From assembly GCA_903904635.1 (NCBI GenBank), contig CAIVDH010000256.1:1-18914 (forward strand): a stretch of 18,914 nt of DNA, in the 5' to 3' direction. A program made the position numbers and the translations under genes. Under the pieces are notes generated by a model that had not been told where the DNA came from, did no database searches, and saw nothing but the letters and a program-made list of their open reading frames with translations. The stretch is from an uncultured Burkholderiales bacterium (GTDB lineage Bacteria > Pseudomonadota > Gammaproteobacteria > Burkholderiales > Burkholderiaceae_D). This document shows, piece after piece, positions 16,330 through 18,914 of the stretch (positions within the stretch are counted from its first letter, which is position 1; each line of letters starts with the position of its first letter).

Positions 16330-17124
16330 ATGTCCTTTTTTGATACTGGTGCGGGTAAATTGCATTATGAAATAGCAGGTTCTGAGCAAGCACCGGTACT
16401 GGTACTGTCAAATTCACTCGGTACGACACTGGATATGTGGTTGCCGCAAATGCCTGCATTACTTGAACATTTTCGTGTGCTGCGTTATGACACGCGCGGC
16501 CATGGCAAGTCTGAAGTCACACCCGGGCCATATAGCATTAATCAATTAGGCGGCGATGTCGTGGCGTTAATGGATCACCTGAAAATCAAGCGCGCGCACT
16601 TCTGCGGTCTTTCCATGGGTGGCATGATAGGCATATGGCTAGGTGTACATGCCGAAGAGCGTATCGACCGTCTGGTCTTATGCAACACCAGCGCTGCTAT
16701 TGGCGTACCGGAAGTTTGGAATACTCGTATAACCAAAGTGTTACAAGATGGCGTTGCATCTATTGTTAATGATGTGATGGGACGCTGGTTTACACAGGAT
16801 TTTTTAACGCATGCGCCAGCACAAGTAGATCGCGTAAAAACCATGCTGCGCAATACGTCACCTCAAGGCTATGTGGCCAACTGTGCGGCAATACGCGATA
16901 TGGATCAACGTGCATCGCTAGCAAAAATCATTGCGCCTACATTAGTCATAGGCGGCAAACATGATCAGGCCACGCCGCCTGAACATGGTGAGCTGATTGC
17001 ACGCGCCATACCGGGCGCGCGGTATGTGGAGCTCAATGCCGCGCATTTATCGAATTGGGAAACAGCCCAGGCATTTACGCAGCAAGTAGTCGATTTTTTA
17101 CTTGAAAAGACAGTGAGTCACTAA
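16330..17124 (+). CDS. pcaD: PcaD, 3-oxoadipate enol-lactonase
   Basis: Alpha/beta-hydrolase, 264 residues, which opens 3-oxoadipate enol-lactone to beta-ketoadipate. The nucleophile elbow is GLSMGG with Ser95. The other triad members are probably Asp212 (GGKHDQATPP) and His239 (NAAHLSNWE). The oxyanion region is LSNSLGTTLDMW (26-37), and DTRGHGKSE (54-62) is the usual lactonase stretch. GGGAG (16320-16324) is a good ribosome site 5 bases before the ATG. It is a separate gene from pcaC here; some bacteria fuse the two as pcaL. The pcaC start follows one base after its stop. Confidence 0.95.
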   Translation: MSFFDTGAGKLHYEIAGSEQAPVLVLSNSLGTTLDMWLPQMPALLEHFRVLRYDTRGHGKSEVTPGPYSINQLGGDVVALMDHLKIKRAHFCGLSMGGMIGIWLGVHAEERIDRLVLCNTSAAIGVPEVWNTRITKVLQDGVASIVNDVMGRWFTQDFLTHAPAQVDRVKTMLRNTSPQGYVANCAAIRDMDQRASLAKIIAPTLVIGGKHDQATPPEHGELIARAIPGARYVELNAAHLSNWETAQAFTQQVVDFLLEKTVSH

Positions 17125-17125
17125 G

Positions 17126-17515
17126 ATGGATGATAAAGAACGCTATAGCTTAGGCATGAATGTACGACGTGAGGTCTTAGGTGATGCGCATGTTGATCGT
17201 GCACAAAGTAACCTTAATCCATTAAACAATGAATTTCAGGATCTCATCACCCGCTATGCATGGGGCGAGATATGGACCCGCCCCGGACTGCCGCGCCACA
17301 CACGTAGCCTGATGACGATATGCATGATGGTGGCATTAAATCGTGAAGAAGAATTAAAGCTGCACTTACGAGCCGCCGCCAACAATGGTGTGACGCGTGA
17401 CGAGATCAAGGAAGCGTTATTGCAAACAGCGATTTATTGCGGTGTGCCAGCTGCCAATTCTGCATTTGCACTAGCGCAGAAAGTGTTTGCTGAAATGGAT
17501 GCGGCGGGTAGTTAG
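17126..17515 (+). CDS. pcaC: PcaC, 4-carboxymuconolactone decarboxylase
   Basis: Small all-helical carboxymuconolactone decarboxylase (CMD family), 129 residues, producing 3-oxoadipate enol-lactone and CO2. Typical stretches are GMNVRREVLGDAHVDRA (10-26), RYAWGEIWTRPGLPRHTRSL (43-62), and the C-terminal EALLQTAIYCGVPAANSAF (about 100-118). The family's Cys-X2-Cys peroxidase-like motif of AhpD is absent, as expected for a true PcaC. It is the last gene of the pca run and ends 35 bases before the convergent arsH stop. I see no GC-rich stem with T-run between them. Confidence 0.94.
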   Translation: MDDKERYSLGMNVRREVLGDAHVDRAQSNLNPLNNEFQDLITRYAWGEIWTRPGLPRHTRSLMTICMMVALNREEELKLHLRAAANNGVTRDEIKEALLQTAIYCGVPAANSAFALAQKVFAEMDAAGS

Positions 17516-17550
17516 AGTTAGTAGGGTGAGTTGATGGTTAGAGTTTTTGA

Positions 17551-18243
17551 TTATAGCTTGGGCGGCAATTCCAACTTTTCTTTACGCTCGCTATACCGGC
17601 TACTCAAATACTGCTCACTATCTCTGGTCAGCAAAGTAAATTTCACCAGTTCTTCCATTACATCCGTGAGCCTATCGTAGTAGCTTGAAGGCTTCATGCG
17701 ACCTTGCGCATCAAATTCCTCATAGGCTTTTGCCACCGATGATTGATTCGGAATCGTGATCATGCGCATCCAGCGGCCGAGTATGCGTAAAGCATTGACG
17801 GCATTAAAGGATTGCGAACCGCCGCATACCTGCATGACTGCCAGCGTTCTACCCTGAGTCGGTCGTAATGCGCCTACTTCCAGCGGCAGCCAATCGATTT
17901 GAGTCTTGAACACACCCGTGAGAGCGCCGTGGCGCTCAGGGCTGCACCAGACCTGGCCCTCTGACCATGCTGATAGCGCACGCAACTCCTGCACCTTGGG
18001 ATGATCTGCCGGCACGCTATCAACCATGGGCAATCCGTGCGGATCGAATACGCGTGTTTCTGCTCCTAAGCGTTGTAGCAAACGCTCTGCCTCCAACACC
18101 AGCAAGCGGCTATATGACTGCGGCCTTAGCGAGCCATATAAAAGTAATATGCGAGGAGCATGTGTCGCGCGTTCTGCTGGTAATAGTTTTTCCAGTGTCG
18201 GTATGTCGAAATGCGCTTCGCTGATATTAGGCAGATCAGTCAT
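17551..18243 (-). CDS. arsH: ArsH, NADPH-dependent FMN reductase / organoarsenical oxidase
   Basis: Flavodoxin-fold FMN protein of the ArsH family, 230 residues. Characterised members oxidise trivalent organoarsenicals or reduce flavin with NADPH, in the cytoplasm. The FMN phosphate loop is [15 protein letters not shown] (34-48). The second flavin contact is [21 protein letters not shown] (101-121), with SPERHG diagnostic of ArsH against other NADPH:FMN reductases. [22 protein letters not shown] (about 140-160) is conserved too. The N-terminal extension of about 30 residues is usual for the family. Its ATG overlaps the stop of the ACR3 gene (ATGA), so the two are co-translated. Confidence 0.95.
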   Translation of the reverse strand: MTDLPNISEAHFDIPTLEKLLPAERATHAPRILLLYGSLRPQSYSRLLVLEAERLLQRLGAETRVFDPHGLPMVDSVPADHPKVQELRALSAWSEGQVWCSPERHGALTGVFKTQIDWLPLEVGALRPTQGRTLAVMQVCGGSQSFNAVNALRILGRWMRMITIPNQSSVAKAYEEFDAQGRMKPSSYYDRLTDVMEELVKFTLLTRDSEQYLSSRYSERKEKLELPPKL

Positions 18244-18914
18244 GATTTTATTTTGATGCTTTCTTTGCTGATAAGCGGGGCTGCTTCATACCAGTCCTTG
18301 GATGCGTTGACGACTTTGACTACCAGCAGCATGACGGGCACTTCTATCAATACGCCCACAACCGTTGCGAGTGCTGCGCCAGAATCAAAGCCAAATAAAC
18401 TGATTGCTGCAGCCACGGCTAGTTCAAAAAAATTGCTCGCACCTATGAGTGCAGACGGGCAAGCCACATTATGCTTTTCACCCAGCTTACGATTTAACCA
18501 GTATGCCAGCGCCGAGTTGAATAGTACCTGTATCAAAATCGGCACAGCCAATAAAGCAATCACCAGCGGTTGCTGCAATATCGATGGGCCTTGAAATGCA
18601 AACAGCAATATCAGTGTAGCGAGCAACGCCGCTATCGATAGTGGTCCGATACGCTGCATGGCGGCTTCGAATGCTGGCTCGCCTTTTTTTAATAATGATT
18701 TACGCCACAGCTGCGCAAGTAAAACAGGAATCACGATATAGAGCAGCACTGAAATAAACAGCGTATCCCAAGGCACGACTATGGCTGACATGCCGAGCAA
18801 CAGTGCCACTAATGGCGCGAATGCAAAAATCATGATTGCATCATTTAATGCCACCTGTGAAAGCGTGAACAACGGATCGCCATTAGTCAGTCGGCTCCAA
18901 ACGAACACCATCGC
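18240..18914 (-). CDS. acr3: ACR3-family arsenite efflux permease, C-terminal part (gene continues beyond the window)
   Basis: C-terminal 224 residues or so of an arsenite/H+ antiporter of the ACR3 (BART superfamily) type, inner membrane. The reading frame is open to the last base, so the N-terminal third and true start are outside; the first Met is internal to the family stretch [14 protein letters not shown]. About six hydrophobic helices are visible. The signature [43 protein letters not shown] identifies ACR3 rather than ArsB; the glutamate in NFFEL is essential in studied members. It is followed by arsH with a 4-base ATGA overlap. arsR and arsC are probably upstream but are not seen. Confidence 0.93.
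   Translation of the reverse strand, partial: AMVFVWSRLTNGDPLFTLSQVALNDAIMIFAFAPLVALLLGMSAIVVPWDTLFISVLLYIVIPVLLAQLWRKSLLKKGEPAFEAAMQRIGPLSIAALLATLILLFAFQGPSILQQPLVIALLAVPILIQVLFNSALAYWLNRKLGEKHNVACPSALIGASNFFELAVAAAISLFGFDSGAALATVVGVLIEVPVMLLVVKVVNASKDWYEAAPLISKESIKIKS

Noticed and set aside
18864..18911. Complete short acr3 gene starting at the first Met on the minus strand
   Set aside because: The frame is open to the window edge and the preceding residue fits the ACR3 A-MVFVWS stretch, so that Met is internal.

Overview
The window looks like chromosomal DNA of a betaproteobacterium, most likely of the Oxalobacteraceae/Burkholderiales type. I infer this from gene order (ccoI-S-N-O-Q-P-G-H followed by a cysteine-containing FNR) and from protein character; GC is moderate, roughly 50% by eye. 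No rRNA, tRNA, CRISPR array, phage gene or insertion sequence is visible. Coding density is high and every large gene has a recognisable family. I did not find a convincing new multi-gene system. The best leads are regulatory patterns and one small unrecognised membrane protein.

Region 1 (1-6554, all + strand) is a complete cbb3 cytochrome c oxidase locus: the end of ccoI (copper P-type ATPase), ccoS, the structural genes ccoN, ccoO, ccoQ and ccoP, the assembly genes ccoG and ccoH, and a 78-residue two-helix membrane protein that overlaps ccoH by ATGA. An FNR-type palindrome inside the end of ccoS lies just upstream of ccoN. Convergent to this block at 6575-7333 is an oxygen-sensing FNR regulator with all four expected cysteines, the obvious candidate to act on that site.

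Region 2 (7405-17515) encodes the whole route from 4-hydroxybenzoate to TCA-cycle intermediates. PobA hydroxylates 4-hydroxybenzoate to protocatechuate. PcaHG opens the ring. PcaB, PcaC and PcaD convert carboxymuconate to beta-ketoadipate. PcaIJ adds CoA and PcaF cleaves the thioester to succinyl-CoA and acetyl-CoA. pobA is divergent from an AraC-family regulator (PobR type), which is convergent to an IclR-family regulator (PcaR type). The pca genes then run in one direction as pcaI-J-F-H-G-B-D-C. The 387-base gap ahead of pcaI carries a near-perfect 17-base palindrome, TGTTCGATTATCGAACA, with a degenerate copy offset by exactly 19 bases. The pobA-pobR gap carries a related pair with the same 19-base offset, suggesting that the IclR regulator touches both promoters. 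No aromatic-acid transporter is present in the window.

Region 3 (17551-18914, - strand) is the end of an arsenic-resistance operon: the C-terminal two thirds of an ACR3 arsenite efflux permease, overlapping arsH by ATGA. It runs convergently into pcaC and is probably an independent unit.

Functionally, a high-affinity oxidase and its oxygen sensor sit beside a catabolic pathway with two oxygenase steps (PobA, PcaHG). The adjacency is seen; any regulatory coupling is inference.
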